A stretch of 64,000 nucleotides of DNA, from assembly GCA_905178155.1 (NCBI GenBank), contig CAJINV010000021.1, positions 607,530 through 671,529 of the forward strand, in the 5' to 3' direction. The stretch's first letter is position 1. Every line of letters starts with the position of its first letter. The notes beneath the pieces were generated by a model. That model did not search any database. It was not told the DNA's origin and was given only the letters and a program-made list of their open reading frames with translations. This document shows, one piece after another, positions 44,085 through 55,096 of the stretch. The stretch is from Amoebophrya sp. A120. Taxonomy: Eukaryota > Sar > Dinophyceae > Syndiniales > Amoebophryaceae. The position numbers were made by a program, and so were the translations under genes.

Positions 44085-47000
44085 TTAGTTTTGCGTCATC
44101 ATGTACTAGGTTGGTACGGTAGATTACTAGTCGAAGTCGGTTGAAGTGGATATCTAAATCTATCCAAACAACTCAACGCGCGCAGCTGCACTCGATCGCG
44201 ATCGAGATCGAAAACAAGGACAGGAGCGCAGTTAATTATTTCCATTCAGTACAAAAAGATGAAAAACAAATAGATATAGAATACAATGCGCAAACACTAA
44301 AGCATACCTGTTGCCCGTCAGTGGACATCATGGTAGAGTCAGTCGCGTTCGTGCTTGCACCTGCCTGCGCAGCGACTGCTCCGACCTGCTCGTTGCTGGC
44401 AGCATTCTCCTTGTTTTCCTTCTGATCGTCGTCGATCTTGGGGCGCTTGGCAGCGGGGATCATGTTGTTGTTGACCTCGTCCTGCTCCACCGGTTCATGA
44501 CCCAGATCGTCGCTCTTGGGGCGCTTGTTGGCAGCGGTGCTGGTAATTTTCTGATCCTCTTCAACAGCTTCCATGTCGTTCATCTTGGCGGTTTTCTTGT
44601 TGCTGTTTATTCCCAAGTCGGCACTATTTTCAGTACTTTCTTTTACGACAGCGACGTTAGCACTCTCCTCCTCCGTTCTTAATACCGTCTCCTGCCCAGA
44701 ACAGGATGAAGCAGTAGCGGGAACAAGTGGACCTACTTTCTTTTCCGCTTCGGCCTTGCACGACTTTTCGACTCCTTCACGGTCAACATCTTCTTTCTTC
44801 GGTTGTAGGTGTTGCAGTTCTTCGACGGCTGGAGCTCCCCCTCCCGCAGCAAAAGCATTCGCCTGCTCGCCTTCAACTTCGCTAAAGGAACGGCCGTCCC
44901 GAAAGGGGTTGTTCGTTCCTTCAATCATTTTCGAGGCAGACGAGGGGGCGGTAGAATATGGAAGCGTCAGGTTTGAAATCGTCAAAGTTGAAATAATCTG
45001 TAATGCATAAAATGCATGGCCCGAGGTACGTGTGTTGCAGAGCAGGCAAGTGAGGCCGACTGTAAGCCTGTTTGTGGTTGCAGCTCGAGCTGCTAAAGTA
45101 GCATGAGAAAATCACTCGTCTTTGCCTAAACAGCATGACAAACTGGATTTAGGGACCACCCAGATTCGTCATGCGCCACTTGGAAACTGGGTTCCAACTG
45201 GCATCCATTTTATGCATGACAAATTATTTCAACTTTGTCGATTTCAACTCTGACACATCCATATAGAAGGAACAGGCTCCGCGAGAAGGTCGTGGGCTTG
45301 TTCATCAGAAGATTTATTCTTTTCGGAGTTTTCTTCGTCTCCAACCTGAGCCTGTTCATCCGCCTCTGTGGTAGGTTGTGCAGCCGGGGGCAGCTGCTCT
45401 TGTTCGACGTCCAGCTTCTTTGTATCATGTTGACCTTCTTGAACCTCTAGCACTCGTCGTCCTCCCGGCACAACTTCTTCGATCTTCTTGCTTGCCTTTT
45501 CATCAGTACTAGAGGCCGCGCACTTAGTATCTTCATCGACGGCGGATGATCCCTCTACTACTTCGAGTTTACCTTTACTTGTCAGTGCCACTTCTTCGGA
45601 TTCAGTCCTAGCAGGGATATTCTCTTTTTGTTTTACTACGCTTTCCGATTGTTCCACCGCCTGTTGTTCTACCTGTGGCTTATTCGTAACCGCGACGCCC
45701 GGCGCAGTTGCTTTCGCTACCGGAGGACGAGCGCCGAGGCTGTTGGAGCTTGCCGCGCTGGCGTCAATCGTCGCACAAGAAGTCGCAGCCGCTTTATTCG
45801 CCAAAACTCTACTCGCCGCCACTTCCGCTTGCTCCCTACTCACGGCCGCGCCCACGGGAGCGAAGCGCGCTGCCGTGGCGGCCATGGCCTGTTGCTGCTG
45901 AATCTGCAGCGGAGTCGGCATTGTTCCAGGCGCTGGCTGAGAGTTGGCCGGCGGTCCGAACCGGGATCGCTTTTTCTTCGGGCCGGCGACAACCGGCTCC
46001 TCTTGTGCTTCTTGTTCTTGGCCAGCACCGGAGGTTGTTGTGCTAGGAGGATCTTGCTTCTTGGAGCCGGCTTCAGTGGTCTTCTCCTCTTGTTGTTCTG
46101 TACCAAGAACGGGACCAGCTTGCAGGACGCCCCCGACCCACTTCGTGGTCGTCGTAGCACCACTGGTGTCCTTCGTTTCATCCTCCACGCCAGCGAGAAC
46201 TGCGCCGGCGGCGCCAGAAGCGGTAGAAGCACTAGGGTCAGCAACAACATCAGAATCGTGTTCCTCCTTTTCAGTATCATCCTGGCGCCGCTTGTTAGTT
46301 GTTTCGGTCACCAGCAACGTCGTGGAGGGAGCAGCTTTGATGTCCACCTGCTCAGCAGCTTGTTTCAACTCGACCACCTTCATCGACACAGCAGCTTCCT
46401 CCTTCTCTACAACTGCATTAGAGGCGGTTCGGGTTGTCATTTCCAACATTTTCTTCACTTCTTCAGGCTCCGCTTTGTCCTCTGCGTTGTGTCCTCCTTC
46501 CAGAGCCTTGACGCCAGCACCCATGATCCGCACAGCACCTGAAAATGTTGAAAGGTACGTCGAAACAAAAAAAGTCAGAAATGTAGTAGGATGAAAAAGA
46601 AAAATGAAAGTCATGATCTGAACCCCACGAGAAGCTCGAGCTCAAAAATCGACGAAAGCACTTTTTTGATTTACCTTTCTCTGTTTCGTACTCGTCGCCA
46701 TCCTCGCCAAGAACTGCAGCCTCGCTCAGCTGCACCGGGCAAGAACTAAGGCCTGAAGTGGCGGCGTCACACAACTCCGTGGTCTTCGAGTCAATCTTCT
46801 GATGATCCAATACAGGAGCTGCCTCGTTGTTCATTTCGAGCACATCTTCGTCTTTCTCGACAATAGAAGGAGCATCAATAACTACTTTCGCAACGCTCTC
46901 GTCTACCTGATCTTTTCGTAATATTTCGCCTTCGCCAGCACCGACAGCATTTACTTCCTTGTTCTCCACCGCCAGGTAGTCGTCGCCTGAAGTGCCGGCT

Positions 47001-48898
47001 ACTTCCAATGCATCCTCGAGCTCCATCGAGCTGTTGCTCTTTTCATCTTCCTCGTGTCCGCTTAATTCAGGCGCGGCGAGGTGGTCATCGTTCTCGTCGG
47101 ACCGTAGATTCTCCTCCTCCTCATCATCTCCCCCGCCTTGGCCGCGAAAGGGATTCGATCCTGACGGGGAAGCCTGTTTCGGCAGAGTCATATTATTACC
47201 AGTCGTTTGCTCATCTGGGAGCGCGACGTTTGCGGTGCTGGACGTCGCGGCGCCATTGGTGTTCTCCTGTTGCTGTTGGTGCACTTCCTCCTGCTGCTCT
47301 TCCTCTTGCGGGAGTTCATTTCCGTCAGATTCGTCGTGTTGTTTTCCAGTACTCGCAGGGGATGAAGCAGCCTCATGTTCTTGGCCGTCGACGTCCGGCT
47401 CCTCCAAGACTTGATCTTCGTTTTCAGCGGGTGCGTCGCTCTCGCTACCCTCAGACGAGTCAGACTTCACGCTAGCGGCGTCGGACTCTTGGGAATCAGC
47501 TTGTTGCTGTTCCTGTTCAGACACTACTTCGGCGTTCGAGCTTGTCTCCTGCCGGTCGTTGTCCAAGTTACTTTCATCTTGTTCAGAGACAGAGCCCGAG
47601 GAAGAGGATGAAGCATCTTCCTCCGCAGGACGAACTTCCTCATCTTCATCCGACTTTGCCATCGGATGATCCTCAGCAGGAATAGGAGCAACGTTTTCGC
47701 TTTGTTGATCATCAGCGGCGCCGTCAGCGGGAACTACAGATGCTGGCGGCGCGAAGAAATCGTAATCAGACATCTCTTGCTGGGGTTCTACTTCAACTTC
47801 TTTTCCTTCGGTCGTATTGGCAAGATGAACTACGGGACCTGCAGCTGCAGCTTCTTCCTGGTCTAGCTGTTCAACAGCAGCAGGCGCTTGTGCACGAGGC
47901 GAGTTCTCTTTTTCCTCGACTTCCATCTGCATCTCATCTTTCTCCCCTAATAATTCTCCCCCGTCCGGCACGGAAGCGGCCGCTGCGCCCTCCTGTATCA
48001 AACGAAAAAATCCCCCCGCCCCATATCAAAACGAAATTTCTGATGCTGGATGTGGATAGACAAACCGCCTTTGTCTTGCAGCAGATGACTGCAGGCACAT
48101 GCCGAGCCTGAGGCGCGAGGGTTTGACGTAGGTGCCTAGCATGACAAACGTCTATGCTGTAGGCCCAGCAGCATCACAAACCGCCTACATAGTGCGGCGG
48201 ACTCTCTAGAGTTGCTCTCTTGCAAGACAAACAGAATCTGTGGTCAAAAAATCTGCATCACAAATTTTCAGGCGCGTGCGTTTTCAATATGGGGAGGGGG
48301 GATTTTTCCTTTCGATATCCTGATACTTCTTCGCAGTAGCCACCTTCAACAACTGCTGACTACTTTTACGCGACGACGTCGAGTGGTCAGCACCAATAGG
48401 ATGATGCTCAGCGTGTAGTAGTTGATGTTTCGGAGTAGGACCACTGGCAGCAGTAGTATCGTCTTTCAGCAGAACCACCTCTGTAGTTGTCGCCGCCGGT
48501 GGGGTGAAATTCGCAGCACCCAAAAATTTCGCAGCAGCCAAATTCGCAGCAGCAACGGGGTCTGTCGGAGTGAACAAGTCTTCAGATTTATTCTGCGCGA
48601 ACGAGTCAGAGTCCGGCTTACTATCGTCCTGTTCCTGTTGTCCACCAACGCCCGGCATGCTCCAGAGGTCTCCGTCGACAGCAACGCGACTGGCACAGTC
48701 CACTGCCGGCGAGCCCCAGGCCATCACCGGAGATGGTTTCTTCTTCTCATCCTGAGCGGCTTTCAACGTCGCGGCGATGTTGTCCGAACCAATCAGGACA
48801 TCGGCGCTCACGCCGGTAGCCTCGGCCGCTTTCTTGGATTCTGTTTTGTTTTCGTTCGATCGTGCGGACGACGTCGTGCCGGGAAGAACGTGATACAA
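44085..48898 (-). CDS. Large acidic, Glu/Gln-rich disordered protein
   Basis: Exons 48898-48318, 47995-46675, 46538-45264, 44956-44308 and possibly 44105-44085, joined by two introners (47996-48317, 44957-45263) and ordinary GT-AG introns (46539-46674, and 44106-44307 if the last exon is right). The frame is continuous for about 1,278 codons. Most of it is low-complexity Glu/Asp/Ser/Ala/Gln sequence (DSQESDAASVKSDSSEGSES, EEEQQEEVHQQQQ). Short NPFR motifs recur (SGSNPFRGQGG, TNNPFRDGRSF). The basic motif KRPKSDD/KRPKIDD near the end looks like a nuclear localisation signal. No folded domain is recognised. The true start is not found: the frame runs open to about 48910, where a TGA precedes it, and the copia element begins only about 110 bp farther upstream. 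Confidence 0.6.
44957..45263. mobile_element. Introner, family C, acidic protein gene
   Basis: The ends are TATGGAAGCGTCAGGTTTGA and, inverted, TATGGATGTGTCAGAGTTGA. TSD TAGAA is exact (44952-44956 / 45264-45268). It joins AEPVPS to TAPSSASKM. Its interior is in reverse orientation relative to 38624-38930. Confidence 0.92.
47996..48317. mobile_element. Introner, family J, acidic protein gene
   Basis: The ends are TATCAAACGAAAAAATCCCC and, inverted, TATCGAAAGGAAAAATCCCC, both continuing into CCCCATAT. TSD TCCTG is exact (47991-47995 / 48318-48322). It joins AKKYQE to GAAAASVPDGG. Confidence 0.92.
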
Positions 48899-49010
48899 AA
48901 TATCAAGTGATCATGGACGGCGACACTAAGTACGACATCCAGATCTTGTTGAAGTATGCAAAGTCATTCAAAAAAAAATCAACAACTACAACATATTAAG
49001 TGTTCATATG

Positions 49011-49387
49011 TGTTGGTCATGGAAATCGATCCCGCACACACGTAACACGATCGCCCCAAATGCAGCCTGTTCCATGATGAAAATGACTGAAGGTTCTGAC
49101 TCAAATCGACCCCGTGACATGCTGCTTTGCCAAGGCCTGAGATCCTTAACGAAATAGCTAACTACGAAGCGGATCTAGACCCTGGAATGTGTTGACATCT
49201 GGTGAGAATGATGCGAGAATCTTGATGAGCCTGATTGAACCAAACCTACAGGATGCAACGCAGCAAGAGACTTGCGTCACTTGCTTGCTTACTTGCAATT
49301 GAGAGAATTCATTGAACTGCTTTTGATAACGAGCTCAGTGGAGCATACGTGTGTAAGTGTGTGCGAGTGTTCTCAAGTCCACTAACA
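49011..49387 (+). repeat. 5' LTR of copia element
   Basis: 377 bp, begins TGTTGGTCATGGAAATCGAT and ends CACTAACA. It matches 54522-54898 at about 369 of 377 positions by eye. It is followed by CTACGCTACGCCTTGAG, where a primer-binding site would sit; it does not match the common initiator-Met tRNA type. Confidence 0.95.
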
Positions 49388-49443
49388 CTACGCTACGCCT
49401 TGAGACTCAAACTGGCTCTTCTAGTCAGATAAGTACTCACAAA

Positions 49444-50625
49444 ATGGGCCAAGAGGCAAAGCTGGTTGAGAAGCTGTCCAGTGCGCAGGACTGGCGCATC
49501 TGGCATCGCGGAGTCACGAACGAGGTTTCTCGCCTCGGACTCCAGGAGTATTGGGGTAATCGTCCTGCTGGTAACCCTCCGGGGATTCCGCAGGCGAACA
49601 ATACCGCCAATAACGCGATCCGGGAGAAGTGGCGCGACCTGAAGGATGCCATCTACAAGTCGCGCACCGGGTCCGTGGCCACGTGGGTCAACAGTCAGCA
49701 CTACATCAACGATGACGCTGCGCAATTGTTCGCGCGTATTCGTGACGTTGGTCGCTTCAATGTTGCCTCCCGTGACCAGCAGCACATCAAGACCTCCTCG
49801 ATCGACGCCATGCACTTCGACAACCGCGATGCGCCGAAGGATGCTCCGACGTTCCTGGCCCAGATCCACGAGCTGATGGAGATGGCGCCGAGTGTCTACG
49901 TCCCGGAGCCCGGGCGTCCGGTCGAAGATCGTCACGTGAAGAACATTCTGGACAAGTTGCCCAAGATGTTCGCGTCGGCCTTCCGCCAGACCATCGACCG
50001 CTGCGTGGACGAGTCCGATCACATCACCTTGCAGGAGATCGGGAACCGTCTCGAGAAGAAGCTCGCGCAGTTGGTCAAGGAAGGTTCCTACAAGATCGAG
50101 AGCCCGTCCCTCGGCAAGGCCTTCCCGGTCATCGAGGAGAAGCCGAAGAAGAAAAAGGGAAACAAGCGCCAGAGAGACGACGACGATGAGGAGCCGGACT
50201 CCGCTGATGATGGTCAAAATGCTGCTTCTGGCAAGGTGTTCTCGGCGAAAGCCTTGAAACGCATGAAAGCCAAATTACGCAAGCAGACCGAAGCGAGTGT
50301 CTTGGCTGCCCATGGCCTGCCCCTGAAGTCTAACGCTAAGGGTGGAAGTGGCCAGAAAGGTGGTGGCAAGACTGGTCGGAACCAGAGCACTCCCTACAAC
50401 ACTGTGACCAAACCCAAATGCTGGATCTGTGGCAAGGAAAACCATAAGGCTGACCGTTGCCGCTGGAATCCTAACAATCAAGGGAAAGGTCAGTGGGGTG
50501 GTGCCTGGGGAAACCAGCAGCCGCAGTGGTGTCCGCCGGTGAACCAGAACCAGATGAACAACCAGAATCAAGGGCAGGGAGCCGGTGGAAACAAGGGTGG
50601 TTGGGTCTGGCAAGGTCCAGCCTGA
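49444..50625 (+). CDS. Copia Gag (nucleocapsid) protein
   Basis: 393 residues from ATG 49444 (MGQEAKLVEKLSSAQDWRIW) to TGA 50623-50625. It has a capsid-like helical region, a Lys/Glu-rich linker, and one CCHC zinc knuckle (CWICGKENHKADRC), then a Gln/Asn/Gly-rich tail. The frame is also open upstream to 49357 within the LTR. The stop TGA is followed directly by CTA in the same frame as pol, a context known to allow stop-codon readthrough. Confidence 0.92.
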   Translation: MGQEAKLVEKLSSAQDWRIWHRGVTNEVSRLGLQEYWGNRPAGNPPGIPQANNTANNAIREKWRDLKDAIYKSRTGSVATWVNSQHYINDDAAQLFARIRDVGRFNVASRDQQHIKTSSIDAMHFDNRDAPKDAPTFLAQIHELMEMAPSVYVPEPGRPVEDRHVKNILDKLPKMFASAFRQTIDRCVDESDHITLQEIGNRLEKKLAQLVKEGSYKIESPSLGKAFPVIEEKPKKKKGNKRQRDDDDEEPDSADDGQNAASGKVFSAKALKRMKAKLRKQTEASVLAAHGLPLKSNAKGGSGQKGGGKTGRNQSTPYNTVTKPKCWICGKENHKADRCRWNPNNQGKGQWGGAWGNQQPQWCPPVNQNQMNNQNQGQGAGGNKGGWVWQGPA

Positions 50626-50667
50626 CTAAATGAAGGAGATGCTTACGTCTCGGAGTATGGTAGCTGT

Positions 50668-53600
50668 ATGCTGAACTTCGAGAATTTAGAGGAGTTTCAT
50701 ATAGATTCTTCTAGCTGTTTTATTGCACAGACCAAGGACGAAGCGAGCTTGGTCGATTCATGTGCAAACAAGTATTTATCTAGACACGAATCGGATTTTA
50801 TTGACATCTCACGCAACGTCTGTCGCATCAACGGCACGGCCGGGGCTCGTGATGGTTTTGTCGGAAAATTGAAGGAAAACGCTCTAGGTTTACCCTACGG
50901 CGTCTACTTTAAACATCTACCAAGAGACATTGATCGTATTCTTCCGTGGCTCGGTGAGGACAATCTCAGTGATCGTGGGTGGGATCTGAACTACAACAGC
51001 TCTGGCGGTTCTCTCGTCAACAGGGAATCCGGTCAGATGCTACCAATCAAGAACCACGAGAGGCTGACCCTCCCAGTCCTTGGGTGTGATCTTTTCGTGG
51101 TGGGCCTCCGGGGTCAGGCGACTAGTGACACCGCGGAAGACATTGCATGCATTACAATCGAAGAAAGTATCGCTATTTGTCACCTTACGCGTCTAGAACA
51201 ACATAGAAGATTCGGACACTTTCATGTAGATGGTCTTAATGTCCAGTGTCCGGAATGCGACAAAGCGAAAGGCGCAAGAAGCTCTCACGCCAAGGAGCGA
51301 GACACTAGTAATTACAAACCTGAACCATTGAAACTACTAGCGATGGACTTCGCGGTAGGTATTAAACCTGTATCGATTCGGTCACGCACCTGCGTGCTTG
51401 TGGTCATCTGTGATGCCATCAAGAAGTGTTTCTGTGTCCCTCTTAAGCTGAAAAGTGACTGCGTTGAGGTTTTGGAAGAATTGATCAAAGGCATTCGCCA
51501 GACCTACGCTTTGACCCTCGAGGACAAAGTGGTATGGTTCGTCCGTAGGGACAATGAGCCAGTTCTGGGCAGTGACTCCATGACCAAGGTCATGCAATCG
51601 CTGCGGGTCGGTGATGCTCCTACGGTTCCCTACAACCCAGAGCAGAACGGAACCTGCGAACGCTTTATGCGGACCATATTCGGCGCTGTGCGTCCGATGT
51701 TGGTGAACGTGGGCAAGCGTCTGTGGTGCTACTCGGTCGAGTACGCTGCAGCATGCTGGGACCGCCTTCCGCATAAGTATAGCAAAATGCCTGAGTACGA
51801 CGGGAAGACTCCTGCAGAGATTCTAGATGAGAGAACTGGAAGAAACAGTTCAAAAGTTGGCACAAGGATGCTAAGGAGTTTTGGCTGTCTCGTTTATTTT
51901 CGTGAACAAGTCAAGAAAGGCGAAGCTCATGAAGCTCCTGAGGGGGGAGTAAATGTGGTAGCTCCAAAGCTGTCCGCGCCATTTCGTCGTGGTGTATTTC
52001 TCGGCCTTTGTCCAAAGTCTTCGGGCTGGCGGGTTGGGACGTATGTCACGGATGGCCGGTCCGCCGCGGGACATCGATGGATGGAGTATTCTACCATCGA
52101 CGTCAAGTTCCGTGAGGAGTACCTCGTGAAGAATATTGAAGACCTAGCTCCTAACTCGAAAGGCATTTATGTCGAGCGTGACGCAATCGAGGCCCTACCT
52201 AGTGGAGCGTCGTGCGCGCCATCTCTCCCGTGTGTCGGTCTGATAAAAAGGGCTGAGCACCGGCTGGGGGTGGATGTCTCGGAGCACACTGGTAGGCAGA
52301 CTGACGGCCCAGAAGAGACGTTGGTGGTTGAAAGTCTGGATAGGGAAGATGATCCGGGCCAGATACATCCCGAGCCTGAAGGTGTTAAACCTGAGGAGGG
52401 GAATCTGGACGATCACCCCACTCGCAGCAGCTTATCTAGTCCAAGAAAGGCGAGCCCGTCTCCGGCAAGGATTGTGGCTGGCAACCGCAACTCCAAGCCG
52501 CGAGGTCGTGGTCGTCCCAAAGGGAGAAAGGACAAGAAAAAGCGCGTGAGACATACTAAGAAAGAGCTCGCAGAATTGAGAAAAGACGCTAGTGCGTTTG
52601 CCACAGCAATAGCAGCACAGGATGATCGAGAGGAAGGCGAGGAATTCCTTGACGTCCAGTGTTATTTGACTACATCGGCCAAGTTGGATCCTGCTCGTTG
52701 CAAAGACTCAGTCGAATGGAACGCAGCAACCAACAAGGAAGATTGTAGACTTGGAGCCTATAAAGTGTGGGAGCCAGCTACTGACGAGGAGCTAGCGACC
52801 GCAAAACAGGTCTTGCCTATTGCTATCCTTCTTACCGAGAAGCGTGACGGTACGAAGAAAGCGCGGGCAGTAGTTCTCGGTAATCTAGATCGTTCGGGCG
52901 AGCTGGACACTTTCGCTCCTGTTGTGTCCCATGCCGCTAACAGGTTACTTCTAGCCGCTGCAGCCGCAGACGGTGACGATGTGATCCCGTTCGACCTTGA
53001 TAGTGCGTTTCTCAATGCCTTACTTGATCGCGACGGCTTCTGCCGCTTGCCACCCATCTGGGCGAAGAAGCACGGCGTGGAGATCGTCAAGCTCAAGAAA
53101 GCGCTTTACGGCTTGAAAGACGCCCCCAGGCTCTGGTATAAGAAGTATGAGGAAGCACTGACCAAGCTAGGTTGGGAACCCTGTCCCTCTGCGCCAGGTC
53201 TGTGGAAGAAACCGGGCTTGGAACACCCTGGGAAGTTTCTGAAGTTGGCAGTGTATGTCGACGATAATCTTATCACAGGCCCTCCGACTGGGTCCGAGTT
53301 GGCTGGAGAACTTGCGGAGATCTTGCACCACGTCAAGGGGCGCATGATCGACGTCGAGCTTGTTCCGGAGTTTAACTCTGTGCCCAAGAAGTTTGACTTC
53401 CTAGGGTCAATAGTGTACTACAACTGGAATCTACGAACCGTTAGGATCGTGATGTCAGAGTACATATCCAAGATTTGTAAGAAATTCCACGTCTCAGAAG
53501 CGGGCAAGCCGGTCCACTCGCCAAACTTCGATGAGTCTGAACTCGCTAAAGAAGTTGAAGGAGCTAAAGTTATTGAAGGCTTTCCCCTTCGAGAGGTCGT

Positions 53601-54447
53601 TGGCTCTCTGCAGTGGGCTGCAACCACCTGCAGGGTAGACATTGTTGTCCCGGTTGCCACTGTCGCCAGATATGTGGGCAAGCCGGCGACTCGGCCTGTC
53701 GTAAACGCCTGTAAGAAGATTCTGAAGTATCTACTGACAACGAAGGAGCAGGGTCTGTCGTATAGTCCGGAGATTGAGGAAGAATCCAACAGAATCTACA
53801 GCAAGCGACTGCCCGAAGGGAGAGACTTGCCTGATGTGAATCTGTTTTCGGATGCTAGTTTTGCGAACTGTTGCAAGACCATGCGAAGCACTAGTGGTAG
53901 CACTATGCACTTCCGCGGTTTCCCGATCTGTTGGCGTAGCAACCGGCAGACCGTGAGGGCGTACTCCACGGCGGAGGCGGAGTATATAGCTGCTTCCGAC
54001 ACTATTGAGCTGAGCGAGCAGAATGACTTCACAGAGTTCTTCAAACCTCTACCCACTGTCATGGTGGAAAAGCCGAGTGGCTTATCTCCCTCCCTGGGTG
54101 ATGCCATATTGTGGATCGACAACCAGTCCGCGATAACTACAGCTAAGAGCACAGACAACAAACCGAAATCGAGGCGCTACGCACTGCGATATCTCCGCGT
54201 GAGAGACGCAGCGAGCCAGATCATGTTCTGCCCGACCTACCTAATGAAGGCAGACGGTCTCACGAAGCTCGAGCGTAGTGTGCCGCAGAGACGCGGACTC
54301 TTGCACCATATTGATAACCCAGACCCTAAGTCTTTTATTTGTGACTCCTCTGACGATGAGGATGATTTAGACACGTTTATTGAGGGGAATCATAAGAAGG
54401 GCAAGGCTAAAGTAGGCTATACTTATTCGATTTACTTTGGTTTCTAG
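50668..54447 (+). CDS. Copia Pol: protease, integrase, RT, RNase H
   Basis: 1,259 residues from the first ATG at 50668; the same frame is open back to the gag stop (50626), so Gag-Pol by readthrough is likely. The protease motif near residue 32 is VDSCAN rather than the usual DSGA or DTGA. The integrase zinc-binding HHCC region (HRRFGHFH...CPEC) is near 180-205. The integrase catalytic core has Asp in LAMDFAVG, Asp in RRDNEP and Glu in PEQNGTCERF. The reverse transcriptase has FDLDSAFLNA, LKKALYGLKDAPRLWY and VYVDDNLITG. RNase H has FSDASF, STAEAEY and WIDNQSA. No frameshift or premature stop interrupts it, and no introner is present. It probably retains or recently had activity, subject to the odd protease motif. 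Confidence 0.95.
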   Translation: MLNFENLEEFHIDSSSCFIAQTKDEASLVDSCANKYLSRHESDFIDISRNVCRINGTAGARDGFVGKLKENALGLPYGVYFKHLPRDIDRILPWLGEDNLSDRGWDLNYNSSGGSLVNRESGQMLPIKNHERLTLPVLGCDLFVVGLRGQATSDTAEDIACITIEESIAICHLTRLEQHRRFGHFHVDGLNVQCPECDKAKGARSSHAKERDTSNYKPEPLKLLAMDFAVGIKPVSIRSRTCVLVVICDAIKKCFCVPLKLKSDCVEVLEELIKGIRQTYALTLEDKVVWFVRRDNEPVLGSDSMTKVMQSLRVGDAPTVPYNPEQNGTCERFMRTIFGAVRPMLVNVGKRLWCYSVEYAAACWDRLPHKYSKMPEYDGKTPAEILDERTGRNSSKVGTRMLRSFGCLVYFREQVKKGEAHEAPEGGVNVVAPKLSAPFRRGVFLGLCPKSSGWRVGTYVTDGRSAAGHRWMEYSTIDVKFREEYLVKNIEDLAPNSKGIYVERDAIEALPSGASCAPSLPCVGLIKRAEHRLGVDVSEHTGRQTDGPEETLVVESLDREDDPGQIHPEPEGVKPEEGNLDDHPTRSSLSSPRKASPSPARIVAGNRNSKPRGRGRPKGRKDKKKRVRHTKKELAELRKDASAFATAIAAQDDREEGEEFLDVQCYLTTSAKLDPARCKDSVEWNAATNKEDCRLGAYKVWEPATDEELATAKQVLPIAILLTEKRDGTKKARAVVLGNLDRSGELDTFAPVVSHAANRLLLAAAAADGDDVIPFDLDSAFLNALLDRDGFCRLPPIWAKKHGVEIVKLKKALYGLKDAPRLWYKKYEEALTKLGWEPCPSAPGLWKKPGLEHPGKFLKLAVYVDDNLITGPPTGSELAGELAEILHHVKGRMIDVELVPEFNSVPKKFDFLGSIVYYNWNLRTVRIVMSEYISKICKKFHVSEAGKPVHSPNFDESELAKEVEGAKVIEGFPLREVVGSLQWAATTCRVDIVVPVATVARYVGKPATRPVVNACKKILKYLLTTKEQGLSYSPEIEEESNRIYSKRLPEGRDLPDVNLFSDASFANCCKTMRSTSGSTMHFRGFPICWRSNRQTVRAYSTAEAEYIAASDTIELSEQNDFTEFFKPLPTVMVEKPSGLSPSLGDAILWIDNQSAITTAKSTDNKPKSRRYALRYLRVRDAASQIMFCPTYLMKADGLTKLERSVPQRRGLLHHIDNPDPKSFICDSSDDEDDLDTFIEGNHKKGKAKVGYTYSIYFGF

Positions 54448-54521
54448 ATAGGCACAGCGCTCAGGAGGGGAGTGTGGTAGGATTATTCCTGATTAGCACC
54501 GCCGCAGCGATTGAGGAGGGG

Positions 54522-54898
54522 TGTTGGTCATGGAAATCGATCCCGCACACACGTAACACGATCGCCCCAAATGAAGCCTGTTCCATGATGAAAATGACTG
54601 AAGGTTCTGACTCAAATCGACCCCGTGACATGCTGCTTTACCAAGGCCTGAGATCCTTAATGAAGTAGCTAACTACGAAGCGGATCTAGACCCTGGAATG
54701 TGTTGACATCTGGTGAGAATGATGCGAGAATCTTGATGAGCCTGATTGAACCAAACCTACAGGATGTAACGCAGCAAGAGACTTGCGTCACTTGCTTGCT
54801 TCCTTGCAATTGAGAGAATTCACTGAACTGCTGTTGATAACGAGCTCAGTGGAGCATACGTGTGTAAGTGTGTGCGAGTGTTCTCAAGTCCACTAACA
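54522..54898 (+). repeat. 3' LTR of copia element
   Basis: 377 bp, begins directly after the purine tract GAGGAGGGG. It is nearly identical to 49011-49387 and is followed by TSD copy ATATG. Confidence 0.95.
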
Positions 54899-54903
54899 AT
54901 ATG

Positions 54904-55096
54904 TAAACTAAACGTGCTTGCTATGCATTTTGATCTATCCGAGACAGACAGAAGGATTGAAATTTGATCATCTTTTCTTTTCTGTTGCATATGGAGCATC
55001 ACCATGTATTTTTTGTGCCGGTCAACTACACACAACGGTGGGTTGGAAACACAAAAAAGGGTGTTGCGATATGCTGTTCGTAGTTCTACATTGTTG
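54904..55096. other. Intergenic spacer
   Basis: This lies between the copia 3' LTR and the stop of the next minus-strand gene. Nothing recognisable was found. Confidence 0.5.

Larger units (their letters stand above)
49011..54898 (+). mobile_element. Complete Ty1/copia LTR retrotransposon
   Basis: It has two 377-bp LTRs (TGTTGG...CTAACA), internal gag and pol frames, and an exact 5-bp target duplication ATATG (49006-49010 / 54899-54903). Domain order in pol is protease, integrase, reverse transcriptase, RNase H, which is diagnostic for copia. A purine tract (GAGGAGGGG) abuts the 3' LTR. By eye there are 8 differences between the LTRs, so insertion is fairly recent. It is the only element-sized feature on the plus strand, between two minus-strand host genes. 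Confidence 0.96.
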
